Shown here piece after piece: positions 1 through 8,958 of a stretch of 64,000 bases of DNA (position 1 is its first letter; every line of letters starts with the position of its first letter). The notes under the pieces are model-generated. The model searched no databases, was not told the origin of the DNA, and saw only the letters and a program-made list of their open reading frames with translations. The translations under genes were made by a program, and so were the position numbers. Source of the stretch: Oceanotoga teriensis (GTDB taxonomy: Bacteria; Thermotogota; Thermotogae; Petrotogales; Petrotogaceae); NCBI RefSeq assembly GCF_003148465.1, contig NZ_QGGI01000006.1:62001-126000 (forward strand). The letters run 5' to 3'.

Positions 1-1
1 A

Positions 2-1090
2 AAAGCAGAAAATACATTTTTTAATTATGTGGATGAAATGGTAAATTCATTTATAAATGCAGTAAGATTACAAGATTTTTTAGATCCTGCAATCTTTATT
101 TCTCAAGGAGTTGGATTGGTGATAATATATACATATAGTTTTAATCTAATAAAAAATAATCAATTAACAATAGGAGAATTATTTGCATTTACATGGTATA
201 TGTCGATATTTTGGAGACCTATATTCAATATAGCTAATTTTTACAATAATTTAATAACAAGTTTTTCAGCAGCTGATAGAGTTTTTGAAATATTTAATAT
301 AAAACCATCAGTTAAAGATACAAAAGAAAATAAAATGCCTGAAATAAAAGGAGAAATTGAATTTAAAGACGTGAATTTTTCCTATGATAGAGAAAAAAAG
401 GTTTTAAAATCTATAAATTTTAAAGTAAAAGAAGGAGAATCAATAGCACTCGTAGGTCCAACTGGAGCTGGAAAAACTACTATAATAAATTTGCTGAGTA
501 GATTTTATGATCCAAGTGAAGGTCAAATACTTGTAGATGGTAAAGATATAAAAGATTATTCAATAGAAAGTTATAGAGAACAAATGGGAATAATGTTACA
601 AGATACATTTTTATTTTCAACTACAATAAAAGAAAATATAATTTATTCAAACCCAAATATAAATGAAAAAGAAATAGTAAAATCATCAATAGCTATTGGT
701 TCTCATACTTTCATACAAAATTTAGAAAAAAAATATGATACAAATGTAAATGAAAGAGGAACAAGATTATCAGTAGGTCAAAGACAATTAATTTCTTTAA
801 CAAGAGCTATGATAGCAAATCCAAAAATATTAATACTTGATGAAGCAACTTCAAACATAGATACAGAAACAGAACAAAAAGTCCAGCAAGGAATAAAAGA
901 ACTATTAAAAAATAGAACATCTTTCATAATAGCTCATAGATTATCAACTATAAGAGATTGTGATAAAATATTTTATATAGATAATGGAGAAATAGAAGAA
1001 ATGGGAACACATATGCAATTAATGGAAAAACAAGGAAAATATTATGAATTATATATGACACAATTTAAATTTTTAAAAGAAGGAGTATAA
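2..1090 (+). CDS. ABC exporter half-transporter (permease + ATPase), 5' end cut by window
   Basis: C-terminal part of a lipid- or multidrug-type ABC exporter. The reading frame is open to the first bases of the window, so the gene starts outside; the GTG at 29 is internal. The first ~90 residues hold the last membrane helices of the ABC transmembrane domain. The nucleotide-binding domain follows, with Walker A GPTGAGKTT, Q-loop LQDTFLFS, signature LSVGQRQ (a common variant of LSGGQ in exporters), Walker B ILILDEATS and the H-loop histidine in IIAHR. These half-transporters work as homo- or heterodimers in the cytoplasmic membrane; the partner may lie just upstream. The substrate cannot be told. 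A strong hairpin terminator follows the stop codon. Confidence 0.93.
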   Translation, partial: KAENTFFNYVDEMVNSFINAVRLQDFLDPAIFISQGVGLVIIYTYSFNLIKNNQLTIGELFAFTWYMSIFWRPIFNIANFYNNLITSFSAADRVFEIFNIKPSVKDTKENKMPEIKGEIEFKDVNFSYDREKKVLKSINFKVKEGESIALVGPTGAGKTTIINLLSRFYDPSEGQILVDGKDIKDYSIESYREQMGIMLQDTFLFSTTIKENIIYSNPNINEKEIVKSSIAIGSHTFIQNLEKKYDTNVNERGTRLSVGQRQLISLTRAMIANPKILILDEATSNIDTETEQKVQQGIKELLKNRTSFIIAHRLSTIRDCDKIFYIDNGEIEEMGTHMQLMEKQGKYYELYMTQFKFLKEGV

Positions 1091-1120
1091 AAAAAGTTGG
1101 AATTAATTCCAACTTTTTTT
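1091..1120. terminator. Bidirectional Rho-independent terminator
   Basis: The arms AAAAAGTTGGAATT and AATTCCAACTTTTT are perfectly complementary and have A and T runs on the outside. The hairpin can therefore end transcription of the ABC exporter from the left and of the minus-strand VTT gene from the right. Confidence 0.85.
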
Positions 1121-1129
1121 ATTTTAAAT

Positions 1130-1789
1130 TCAAATATTATCTTTAATTTTTTGAGTCACAAAATGAAGTAAAAAAATACTTCCAATTATAACTATAAATC
1201 CTATTATAGATAAAGTTTTCCCAGTTAAAAATCCTTTTATTATATCAGCAGCTAATGTATACAATAAAATATTTGGCATCATAGTAATCCAAGTCCAAAA
1301 AGCATATTTATAAAAATCAACTTTAGTCAATCCAAAAATATAATTCATCAAATTAAATGGAAAAATAGGAATTAACCGTGTAATTGCTATAAAAGTAGTT
1401 CCTTTTGAGGCAGTTAATTCGTATATTTTATTATAATTAGGTTTTTTAGACAAAAAATTTTTAATAGAATCTTGAGCAAAATACCTTGAAATTAAAAAGG
1501 CAAAACAAGCTCCCAATGTAGAGGAAAAAGAATTAATAAAAAAACCATAAAAACTTCCAAAATTAATAGAAGTTAAAACAAACAATATAGAACCAGGAAC
1601 AGCCATTATAACAGCAATAATGAATATTATTGAATAAATAATAAAATTATTATTGGAGAAAGAATTAATGAAATTAAGTAAAATATTCAAATATTTCTCT
1701 ACATCCATAGTGCTTCCAATGATCATAAAAAACAGAACTATTGATATTAACAAAATAGGTTTCCATAGTTCTCTAAAAAAGTCTTTCAT
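1130..1789 (-). CDS. TVP38/TMEM64 (VTT/DedA-like) membrane protein
   Basis: 219-residue integral membrane protein of the VTT/SNARE-associated family. The core motif around residues 70-105 reads LTSINFGSFYGFF, then a GACFAFLISRYF segment, matching the family's F-G-x3-G and G-x3-F-x3-R signatures. A second conserved part, TRLIPIFPFNLMNYIFG, lies near residue 140. Members are thought to act in lipid scrambling or undecaprenyl-phosphate recycling, but most bacterial ones have no proven substrate. The start is supported by a GGGAG ribosome binding site just upstream. It stands alone, convergent with the ABC exporter and divergent from the nucleotidase. Confidence 0.85.
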   Translation of the reverse strand: MKDFFRELWKPILLISIVLFFMIIGSTMDVEKYLNILLNFINSFSNNNFIIYSIIFIIAVIMAVPGSILFVLTSINFGSFYGFFINSFSSTLGACFAFLISRYFAQDSIKNFLSKKPNYNKIYELTASKGTTFIAITRLIPIFPFNLMNYIFGLTKVDFYKYAFWTWITMMPNILLYTLAADIIKGFLTGKTLSIIGFIVIIGSIFLLHFVTQKIKDNI

Positions 1790-1889
1790 AAAAAATACTC
1801 CCTTAACGAAAATATGATATATAATAGAATTATAACATAGAGATTAATAAAAAATATGGAATAAAATAAAAAATTTTAAAATTGTATAG

Positions 1890-1918
1890 TTGATACACTC
1901 ATAAGGTTAATGTATAAT
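1890..1918 (+). promoter_or_regulatory. Sigma-70-type promoter for the 5'-nucleotidase gene
   Basis: TTGATA (1890-1895), a 17-base spacer and TATAAT (1913-1918). This predicts a start near 1925 and a leader of about 60 bases before the ATG at 1987. Confidence 0.75.
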
Positions 1919-1986
1919 TAATGTATATCAATTAAAAATATACTAAATTATAATATTATTCTAATGAAAATAAGGGGGAGATTTTT

Positions 1987-4188
1987 ATGGCAAAGAAAAA
2001 TAATAAAATATGGCTAATATTATCTATAATAATAGTTATTATATTGATAATATTATTCTCTGTATTAAATATGAATTCAAACAAGGAAGAACAGATAAAA
2101 AGTCAAAATGAAGATACAAATCTCCAAAAACTCTATGAAGATGATCAAAAAATAAATAATGAAATAAGTGATGAATCCACAGATGATAAATTAAAAATTG
2201 ATGAAATAACTGATGAATCTACAAATATACAACAAAAAATAGAATATTCAGATAACGGCAAAAAAATAAATATGATAATAATAGCTACGAGTGATATACA
2301 TGGAAGGTTTATGCCTTATGAATATGCTATAAGAAGTGAAAATAAAAAAGGATCATTAGCTCAAATTTCTACAATAGTTAAAGAAATAAGAACAAAAAAT
2401 CCAAATACAATAGTTGTAGATGCTGGAGATACAATACAAGATAATTATGCTGATATATTTATAAATGAAACAAAAAATCCTATAATAGAAGCTATGAATT
2501 ACATAAATTATGATGCTTGGATACTTGGAAATCATGAATTTAACTTTGGCATAGAACCATTAAAAAAAATAATTAAAGAGTTCAAAAATGAAGTAATTTC
2601 ATCGAATATATATGATGAAAGTGGTAATAGACTTGTAAAACCATATACAATATTAGAAATAGAAGATGGAATAAAAATAGGAATAATAGGAACAACCCAT
2701 CCGGATATAATGAAATGGGATAGAGAAAATTTAAATGGTTATACAGTTACAGATCCAGCAATAGAGACAAAAAAAATAATAAATGAAATTAAAGAAAATG
2801 TAGATTTTATATTATCTGTAAATCATATAGGAATGAAAACAGATGAAAAAGATATTACAGGAATAAAAAATATCCTGAATAAAAATCAAGAGATAGATGC
2901 ACTTATATTTGGACATGACCATAAGAAAATTCAATCATATTATTATTCAAATGGTCAAATATATGAAAAACCACAAAATCAAATTAAAGAAAAAATGATT
3001 CCTATAATAGAGCCTGGAAAATGGGGAGAAACCTTAGCAAAAATAGAAGTTACTTTCACAAAAGAAAATGGAAAGTATGAAATAAAAAATAGAGAAGAAG
3101 ATATAAAAATAAGTTTAATAGACATACAGACAAAAGAAAAAACAATAGAACCGGATCCGGAAATTGTAGAAATATTAAAACCATACCATGAAAAAGCCTT
3201 AAAAGATGCTGATACAGTAATAGGAACTTTAATGGGAGGAGATCTTGTAGAACCAAATCAAATAGAAAATATACCTCAAGTATGGCTTGAACCATCAGCA
3301 ATGATAGATTTAATAAATAAAGTTCAAATATACTATGCAAACAAATTAACAGAACAAAATGTTTTTATATCTGCTGCTGCTGCATTTAGAGAAGATGCAA
3401 ATATAAAAAAAGGATCTATTACAAAGGCTGATATATCAAAAATATACAAATTTGATAATACTTTATATGTATTACAAATGACAGGTAAACAATTGAAAGA
3501 GTATATGGAATGGAGTGTAGAGTTTTATAATCAATATCAGAATGATGATTTAACAATATCTTTTACTCAAAGACCCGGATATTTGTATGACATGTTTACA
3601 GGAATAAAATATCAAATAGACATATCTCAACCAAATGGAAATAGAATAAAAAATTTAAAATATATGAATGATGAAGAAATAAAAGAAAAAGATAAAATAA
3701 ATATAGCTGTCAATAATTATAGAGCTAATACACAATTATTGACTCCAGGGATAATATTTCAAGAAGAATTACCAAAAGTAATAGCAAAATCAGACTATAC
3801 AACTTTATTAGAAGATGAAAATATAAGAGAAATGATAATAAGATATATAAAAGAAGAAAAAAATGGAATAATATTTCCAACAAAAGATGATAATTGGAAT
3901 ATAATAGGAAATAATTGGAATTTAGTAAAATGGCATAAAATGATGAAATTAATAGAAGATAAAAAAATAGAAGTAGATCCTTATACATCCGTAAAATGGG
4001 AAAATATAAAAGATCTTGCAAAAAATATAATCTTAAAATATAAAGTTATAAAAGGTGATTGGTTATTAAAAATTTCAAGAATGTATGGAATAGAATATAT
4101 GAAAATAGCCGAAGAAAATAACATAAAAAATCCAGATTTAATATATCCAAATCAGATATTTACAATACCTGAAAATTATATTGAATAA
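1987..4188 (+). CDS. Membrane-anchored 5'-nucleotidase/cyclic phosphodiesterase with C-terminal LysM
   Basis: 733 residues. Residues ~8-28 form one membrane anchor, followed by an acidic low-complexity linker to ~90. The calcineurin-like metallophosphatase domain shows the metal-binding series: DIHGRF (D103, H105), DAGDT, GNHEFNFG, VNHIG and GHDHK. The 5'-nucleotidase C-terminal domain (about 400-620) contains the TGKQLKEYMEWS segment. The last ~45 residues are a LysM module (from YKVIKGDWLLKISRMYGI) expected to bind peptidoglycan. The enzyme should hydrolyse extracytoplasmic nucleotides or 2',3'-cyclic nucleotides to salvage nucleoside and phosphate. The start follows GGGGGAG and a consensus promoter. 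Anchoring at both membrane and wall is unusual for UshA-type enzymes. Confidence 0.9.
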   Translation: MAKKNNKIWLILSIIIVIILIILFSVLNMNSNKEEQIKSQNEDTNLQKLYEDDQKINNEISDESTDDKLKIDEITDESTNIQQKIEYSDNGKKINMIIIATSDIHGRFMPYEYAIRSENKKGSLAQISTIVKEIRTKNPNTIVVDAGDTIQDNYADIFINETKNPIIEAMNYINYDAWILGNHEFNFGIEPLKKIIKEFKNEVISSNIYDESGNRLVKPYTILEIEDGIKIGIIGTTHPDIMKWDRENLNGYTVTDPAIETKKIINEIKENVDFILSVNHIGMKTDEKDITGIKNILNKNQEIDALIFGHDHKKIQSYYYSNGQIYEKPQNQIKEKMIPIIEPGKWGETLAKIEVTFTKENGKYEIKNREEDIKISLIDIQTKEKTIEPDPEIVEILKPYHEKALKDADTVIGTLMGGDLVEPNQIENIPQVWLEPSAMIDLINKVQIYYANKLTEQNVFISAAAAFREDANIKKGSITKADISKIYKFDNTLYVLQMTGKQLKEYMEWSVEFYNQYQNDDLTISFTQRPGYLYDMFTGIKYQIDISQPNGNRIKNLKYMNDEEIKEKDKINIAVNNYRANTQLLTPGIIFQEELPKVIAKSDYTTLLEDENIREMIIRYIKEEKNGIIFPTKDDNWNIIGNNWNLVKWHKMMKLIEDKKIEVDPYTSVKWENIKDLAKNIILKYKVIKGDWLLKISRMYGIEYMKIAEENNIKNPDLIYPNQIFTIPENYIE

Positions 4189-4284
4189 TAATGAAAAATA
4201 TTTCAAAAAATCATATGTTAAAATTTAAGTAATGAAAAAGTCAAAATACTATGTTATTTATATATACATACAAGTAAATAAAAA

Positions 4285-4446
4285 ACGGAGGCGCAATCGA
4301 GAAAAGTAAAATCATGGAGCATTGAGAAAAGCTTTGAAATGATTTGAAAGGCGAGATTGCCGAAGAAAATAGAATTCTCAAACTATTTTTTGGGTGTATG
4401 ATAAACAATCATACAACTGTCACGAATCAATTTCGTGGAGAGCCGT
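4285..4446 (+). ncRNA. Lysine riboswitch (L-box) aptamer
   Basis: The 336-base gap before asd contains the conserved L-box blocks in order: GGAGGCGC near 4287, a GGAGC/GAGAAAAG stretch, GGCGAGATTGCCGAAG near 4350, a GGGTGTATGA...TCATACAACTGTCACG arm near 4392-4424, and GGAGAGCCGT at 4437-4446. The P1 ends ACGG (4285-4288) and CCGT (4443-4446) pair. Lysine binding in the leader should control the downstream lysine biosynthesis operon. The motif agrees with its gene context; exact helix borders are estimated by eye. Confidence 0.9.
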
Positions 4447-4477
4447 AAAAATCATATAAAAATATTTTTTATATAAT

Positions 4478-4512
4478 AAACTCTCTACGTTAATCGTAGA
4501 GAGTTTTTTTTT
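4478..4512 (+). terminator. Riboswitch-controlled intrinsic terminator
   Basis: AAACTCTCTACG and CGTAGAGAGTTT form a 12-bp stem with a 5-base loop, followed by a run of T, 12 bases before the asd start codon. Its left arm (4481-4488, CTCTCTAC) can instead pair with GTGGAGAG at 4435-4442 of the aptamer, which gives a mutually exclusive antiterminator. Confidence 0.9.
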
Positions 4513-4524
4513 GGAGGTGTAAAA

Positions 4525-5517
4525 ATGAAAATAGCGGTAGTTGGTGCAACAGGAGCGGTTGGGAAAAATATGGTAAAAATATTAGAAGAATTAAAAATAA
4601 AAATTGAAAAAATAGATCTTTATTCAAGTTTAAGATCAAAAGGGAAAAAAATAAAATTTAAAGAAAAAGAAATAATTGTAAAAGAATTAAATCAAGAAAG
4701 TTTTAATGAAGAATATGATTATGTATTATTTTCTGCAGGAGCATCCGTATCAAAAAAATATGCTCCTATTGCTGCAAAACATGGAAGTGTAGTGATAGAT
4801 AATTCATCGGCTTTTAGAATGCAAAAGAAAATTCCACTTATAGTTCCTGAAATAAACAAGCATTTATTAAAAAAATATAAAGGAATAATATCAAATCCAA
4901 ACTGTTCTACTATACAAATGGTATTAGCTTTGAATCAAATACAAAAAAACATAGGAATAAAAACGATAGTAGTATCAACATATCAAGCCGTTTCAGGTGC
5001 TGGTAATCTTGCAATAAAAGAACTTATTGAACAGTCAGAAAATATAAAAAATGATAAAAAAATATTTTCAAAACAAATAGACAAAAACTTAATACCAATA
5101 ATAGGAGAAACATTAGAAAATGATTTTACAACAGAAGAAGAAAAACTTATAAAAGAAACAAATAAGATATTTAATTCAAAAATTCATATTATTCCTACTG
5201 CAATAAGGGTACCGGTTATTTACGGCCATTCAGAAAGTGTTTATATAAAAACAAAAAAAGATACAAATAAAGAAGAAATAAAAGAATATATATTAAAATC
5301 GGAGCATGTAAAAATATATGAAAATGATTTATTGACCCCTAAAGATGTTGAAAATAGTAATATAACATATGTAAGTAGAATTAGGCAAATAAAAGAAAAA
5401 GAATATGCATTATGGATAGTTGCAGATAATTTAAGAGTTGGAGCTGCAACAAATGCTATAAGAATAATGTTAGAGCATATGAAAATAAATGGTGTTGATC
5501 ATGAAGAAAATATATAA
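4525..5517 (+). CDS. asd: Aspartate-semialdehyde dehydrogenase
   Basis: 330 residues, the full family length. It reduces aspartyl-4-phosphate to aspartate semialdehyde with NADPH in the cytoplasm. The N-terminal nucleotide-binding loop is VVGATGAVG, the catalytic cysteine is C127 in SNPNCSTIQ, and the NSSAFR segment and the later PTAIRVPV segment are typical. The start ATG follows GGAGGTG just after the riboswitch terminator. First gene of the lysine operon; its last codons overlap the longest lysA frame. Confidence 0.96.
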   Translation: MKIAVVGATGAVGKNMVKILEELKIKIEKIDLYSSLRSKGKKIKFKEKEIIVKELNQESFNEEYDYVLFSAGASVSKKYAPIAAKHGSVVIDNSSAFRMQKKIPLIVPEINKHLLKKYKGIISNPNCSTIQMVLALNQIQKNIGIKTIVVSTYQAVSGAGNLAIKELIEQSENIKNDKKIFSKQIDKNLIPIIGETLENDFTTEEEKLIKETNKIFNSKIHIIPTAIRVPVIYGHSESVYIKTKKDTNKEEIKEYILKSEHVKIYENDLLTPKDVENSNITYVSRIRQIKEKEYALWIVADNLRVGAATNAIRIMLEHMKINGVDHEENI

Positions 5518-6727
5518 TGCTATAAAACAAATAAATAAAGTTGAAAAAACTCCATATTATATATACTCTCAAGAACAAATAGAAGAAAATATAAAAAATC
5601 TTCAAGAAGCATTTAATTGGGCAGATTTCAAAGAATATTTTGCAGTAAAAGCTACACCTAATCCTCATATATTAAAAATAATGAAAAATAACCAATGTGG
5701 TGTTGATTGTAGTGGAATAAATGAAATAAAACTTGCAAAAATGGTTGATTATAAAGGTCAAGATATATTTTTTACTTCTAATAATACAACAGAAGAAGAA
5801 TATAAATATGCAATAAAAAATGAATGCATAATAAACATAGATGATTATAAACATATAACCATGATAAAAAAAATAAAGCAAAAACCAGAAACAATAAGCA
5901 TGAGAATAACCCCACTTCTAAAAGTTGGAAATGGAATAATAGGAAATCCTGAACAGTCAAAATTTGGCAATACTCCAGAACAGATAAAAGAAGGTTTAAA
6001 ACAAATAAAACAAATTGGAATAAAAAAAATTGGATTACATACAATGATGGTATCAAATGAATTAGAAATAGAAACTTTGTTAAAAGTATACAAATATATA
6101 TTCGGTTTTGTAAGTCAAATAAAAGAAGATTTAAAAATAGAATTAGATTTTATAAATTTAGGCGGTGGAATTGGATATAACTATGAAAATAGAGAAAAAC
6201 AAATAGATATTCAAAAGCTTGGTAAAAAAACGCAAGAAATATATTCAAAAAGTTTTAAAAAATTTGAAAATACTCCAAAAATATATATGGAAAGTGGAAG
6301 ATATATAACAAATAATGCCGGATATTTAATAACTAAAGTAATAAATATAAAAAAAACATATAAAACATATATTGGGGTAGATGCCGGAATGCAAAATCTT
6401 ATGAGACCTGGAATGTATGGAGCATATCATGAAATAGAAATAATAAACAAAGATTTAGAACAAAGAAAAGAGAATATACAAAAATATGACATAGTTGGAT
6501 CATTATGTGAAAACAATGATAAATTTGCAATAGACAGATTATTACCAAAAGTTCAAAAAGAAGATCTATTAATAATAAAAGATGTTGGAGCACATGGTTT
6601 TTCAATGGGATTTAATTATAATGCTAAATTAAAATCAGCAGAATATCTAATAGAAAAAGATAATATAAAAAAAATAAGAAGAAAAGAAACATTTGAAGAC
6701 TATATACAAACTATAATGGAGGTATAA
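5501..6727 (+). CDS. lysA: Diaminopimelate decarboxylase
   Basis: Fold-III PLP enzyme, ~408 residues, converting meso-DAP to lysine. Visible motifs are the PLP lysine in YFAVKATPNP, GLHTMMVSNE, the glycine loop LGGGIGYN, ESGRYI (usual EPGR), the cysteine in LCENNDKFA and DVGAHGFSM before FNYNAKL. It belongs to the divergent LysA subgroup with GAHG instead of GAYG. The frame is open from ATG 5489, but ATG 5501 has a GGTG site seven bases upstream, so 5501 is preferred; that still overlaps the asd end by 17 bases, implying translational coupling. A related amino-acid decarboxylase is conceivable, but the operon points to DAP. Confidence 0.9.
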   Translation: MKKIYNAIKQINKVEKTPYYIYSQEQIEENIKNLQEAFNWADFKEYFAVKATPNPHILKIMKNNQCGVDCSGINEIKLAKMVDYKGQDIFFTSNNTTEEEYKYAIKNECIINIDDYKHITMIKKIKQKPETISMRITPLLKVGNGIIGNPEQSKFGNTPEQIKEGLKQIKQIGIKKIGLHTMMVSNELEIETLLKVYKYIFGFVSQIKEDLKIELDFINLGGGIGYNYENREKQIDIQKLGKKTQEIYSKSFKKFENTPKIYMESGRYITNNAGYLITKVINIKKTYKTYIGVDAGMQNLMRPGMYGAYHEIEIINKDLEQRKENIQKYDIVGSLCENNDKFAIDRLLPKVQKEDLLIIKDVGAHGFSMGFNYNAKLKSAEYLIEKDNIKKIRRKETFEDYIQTIMEV

Positions 6728-6729
6728 AA

Positions 6730-7608
6730 ATGTTTAAAGGCACAGCAACCGCGTTAATAACACCTTTTAATAAAGAAAAAGAATTAGATATAAAAAACTT
6801 TGAAAAATTAATAAATGATCAAATAGAAAACAATATAAATGCACTTGTAATACTTGGTACTACTGGTGAATCGCCAACCATAAACGAAAAAGAAAAATAT
6901 GAAATAATAAAAAAAGCTATCGAAATAACCAATAAAAAAATACCAATAATAGTAGGAACAGGATCAAACGATACAAAAAAAATTTTAAAAAATAATAAAA
7001 TAGCTGAAGAATTAAATGCTGATGGATTATTAATTGTTACCCCATATTACAATAAAACTACACAAAATGGATTATATGAAAACTATAAATATATATCTCA
7101 AAATACAAAATTACCTATAGTACTATACAATGTACCATCAAGAACAGGATTAAACATAGAACCTAAAACTACAATAAAACTTTTGAAAAATATAGAAAAT
7201 ATAATAGGAATAAAAGAAGCAAGTGGAAATATATCTCAAATAAATAAAATATTAAATGAAAAGCCTAAAAATAAATACCTTTACTCTGGAAATGATGATC
7301 AAATAATACCTATAATGGCTAATGGTGGTGATGGAGTTATATCAGTTATATCAAATTTAATACCAAAACAAATATCAAAAATGACAGAAAATATTTTACA
7401 AAAAAAATATGAAGAAGCATTAGAAATAAATAATAAATATTTAAATTTAATGAATATGATGTTTGAAGAAGTAAATCCAATACCGATAAAATATGCTATG
7501 AGTTTAAAATATAAAACAGAAAATACATTAAGATTACCATTAATATCTGTTACTAAAGAATTAGAAGAAAAAATAAAAAAAGAAATGAAAAGAGTTGAAA
7601 TAATATGA
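6730..7608 (+). CDS. dapA: 4-hydroxy-tetrahydrodipicolinate synthase
   Basis: 292-residue TIM-barrel aldolase condensing pyruvate with aspartate semialdehyde. Key elements are GTTGESPT (T44/T45), VTPYYNK, Y133 in LYNVPSRTG and the Schiff-base lysine K162 in GIKEASGN. The start lies two bases after the lysA stop codon, with GGAGG directly before it inside the end of lysA. The stop overlaps dapB in an ATGA. Confidence 0.97.
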   Translation: MFKGTATALITPFNKEKELDIKNFEKLINDQIENNINALVILGTTGESPTINEKEKYEIIKKAIEITNKKIPIIVGTGSNDTKKILKNNKIAEELNADGLLIVTPYYNKTTQNGLYENYKYISQNTKLPIVLYNVPSRTGLNIEPKTTIKLLKNIENIIGIKEASGNISQINKILNEKPKNKYLYSGNDDQIIPIMANGGDGVISVISNLIPKQISKMTENILQKKYEEALEINNKYLNLMNMMFEEVNPIPIKYAMSLKYKTENTLRLPLISVTKELEEKIKKEMKRVEII

Positions 7609-8249
7609 AATATGGATTAATAGGGTATAAAGGAAAAATGGGAAATTCGATAAAAAAGTTGATGGATGAAGAAAATCACCAACTTGTATATAAATTAGAT
7701 AAAAACATAGAAGAAGAAATAGATATACCTCAATTAATAATAGATTTTTCAAATAAAAGCCTTATAGATAAGGTAATAGAAAAAACACAAAAATATAAAT
7801 CAAAATTAATAATAGGAACTACAGCATTAGAACAAAAAGACATAGAAAAATTAAAACAAATATCTCAAAATACAGCTATAATACAAAGTTATAATTACTC
7901 TATAGGAATACAATTATTAATAAAAGCAGCTCAAATGATAAACAAACAAACACTAAATTGGGATAAAGAAATATCAGAAATACATCATAGATTTAAAGTA
8001 GATAAACCTTCAGGAACGGCAATAATGATAAAAAATTCTTTAGACCAAGAAATAAATATAACTTCTAAAAGATTAGGAAATGTATTTGGAGAACATGAAA
8101 TAAATTTTTCTTCTCTTGAAGAAATAATAACTATAAAACATCAAGCACTTACAAGAGATGTATTCGCAAGAGGAGTATTAAAATCTGTAAATTATATAAA
8201 AGATAAAAAAAATGGATATTACACATTCAAAGATGTTATGGAGGGTTAA
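7605..8249 (+). CDS. dapB: 4-hydroxy-tetrahydrodipicolinate reductase
   Basis: 214 residues, a short form like those in Thermotogota. It reduces hydroxytetrahydrodipicolinate with NAD(P)H. The N-terminal GYKGKMG is the nucleotide-binding loop, GTTAL sits near 71, and [15 protein letters not shown] (H127, H128, K131) is the catalytic and substrate-binding signature. Its ATG overlaps the dapA stop codon. Confidence 0.96.
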   Translation: MKYGLIGYKGKMGNSIKKLMDEENHQLVYKLDKNIEEEIDIPQLIIDFSNKSLIDKVIEKTQKYKSKLIIGTTALEQKDIEKLKQISQNTAIIQSYNYSIGIQLLIKAAQMINKQTLNWDKEISEIHHRFKVDKPSGTAIMIKNSLDQEINITSKRLGNVFGEHEINFSSLEEIITIKHQALTRDVFARGVLKSVNYIKDKKNGYYTFKDVMEG

Positions 8250-8251
8250 AA

Positions 8252-8947
8252 ATGGACTCATTTCAAATAATAGAATATATATCAAATTCAGAGAAAAAAA
8301 CACCTTTAAAAGTTTATCTAAAAGGCGACTTAAATTTTTTAGAAAAAGAAGAGAATTATTATGGTGATGAAAAAAATGGAATATTATTTATTGAAGAAAA
8401 GAATTTTCAAAAAATATATCAAGAAAATAAAGAAAAAATAAAAAAATTTAAAATAGAATATGATAGAAAAAATTCAGCTATACCACTTGCAGATTATTCA
8501 AAATATAATGCAAGAATAGAACCTGGAGTTAATATAAGAGAAATGGTTGAAATAGGTAATAATTGTGTGATAATGATGGGTGCTGTAATAAATATAGGGG
8601 CAAAAATAGAAGAAAAAACAATGATAGATATGAATGTAGTAATTGGAGGAAGAGCACAAATAGGAAAAAATTGTCATATAGGAGCCGGAGCTGTAATAGC
8701 TGGAGTTATAGAACCTCCAAGTGCTCAACCAGTGATAATAGAAGATAATGTATTAGTTGGAGCGAATGCAGTAATATTAGAAGGTGTAAAAATAGGAAAA
8801 AATTCTGTAATAGCTGCAGGATCTATAGTTACTAAAAATGTTGAAGAAAATACTGTAGTAGCAGGAGTGCCAGCAAAAAAAATAAAAAAAATAGACATAG
8901 AAACAAAAAATAAAACTCAAATAATGGAAGAACTCAGAAATTTATAG
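8252..8947 (+). CDS. dapH: Tetrahydrodipicolinate N-acetyltransferase
   Basis: 231 residues. The first ~80 form the DapH-specific N-terminal domain; the rest is a left-handed beta-helix of hexapeptide repeats (for example [17 protein letters not shown] and [15 protein letters not shown]). It acetylates tetrahydrodipicolinate from acetyl-CoA, committing the pathway to the acetylated branch. The later deacetylase in the same operon supports acetyl rather than succinyl transfer. The start follows GAGGG, two bases after dapB. Confidence 0.94.
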   Translation: MDSFQIIEYISNSEKKTPLKVYLKGDLNFLEKEENYYGDEKNGILFIEEKNFQKIYQENKEKIKKFKIEYDRKNSAIPLADYSKYNARIEPGVNIREMVEIGNNCVIMMGAVINIGAKIEEKTMIDMNVVIGGRAQIGKNCHIGAGAVIAGVIEPPSAQPVIIEDNVLVGANAVILEGVKIGKNSVIAAGSIVTKNVEENTVVAGVPAKKIKKIDIETKNKTQIMEELRNL

Positions 8948-8958
8948 GAGATGAAACA

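Noticed and set aside
8563-8748. Plus-strand open frame inside dapH
   Set aside because: It is a charged, low-complexity shadow in another frame of the hexapeptide-repeat gene, without start signals.
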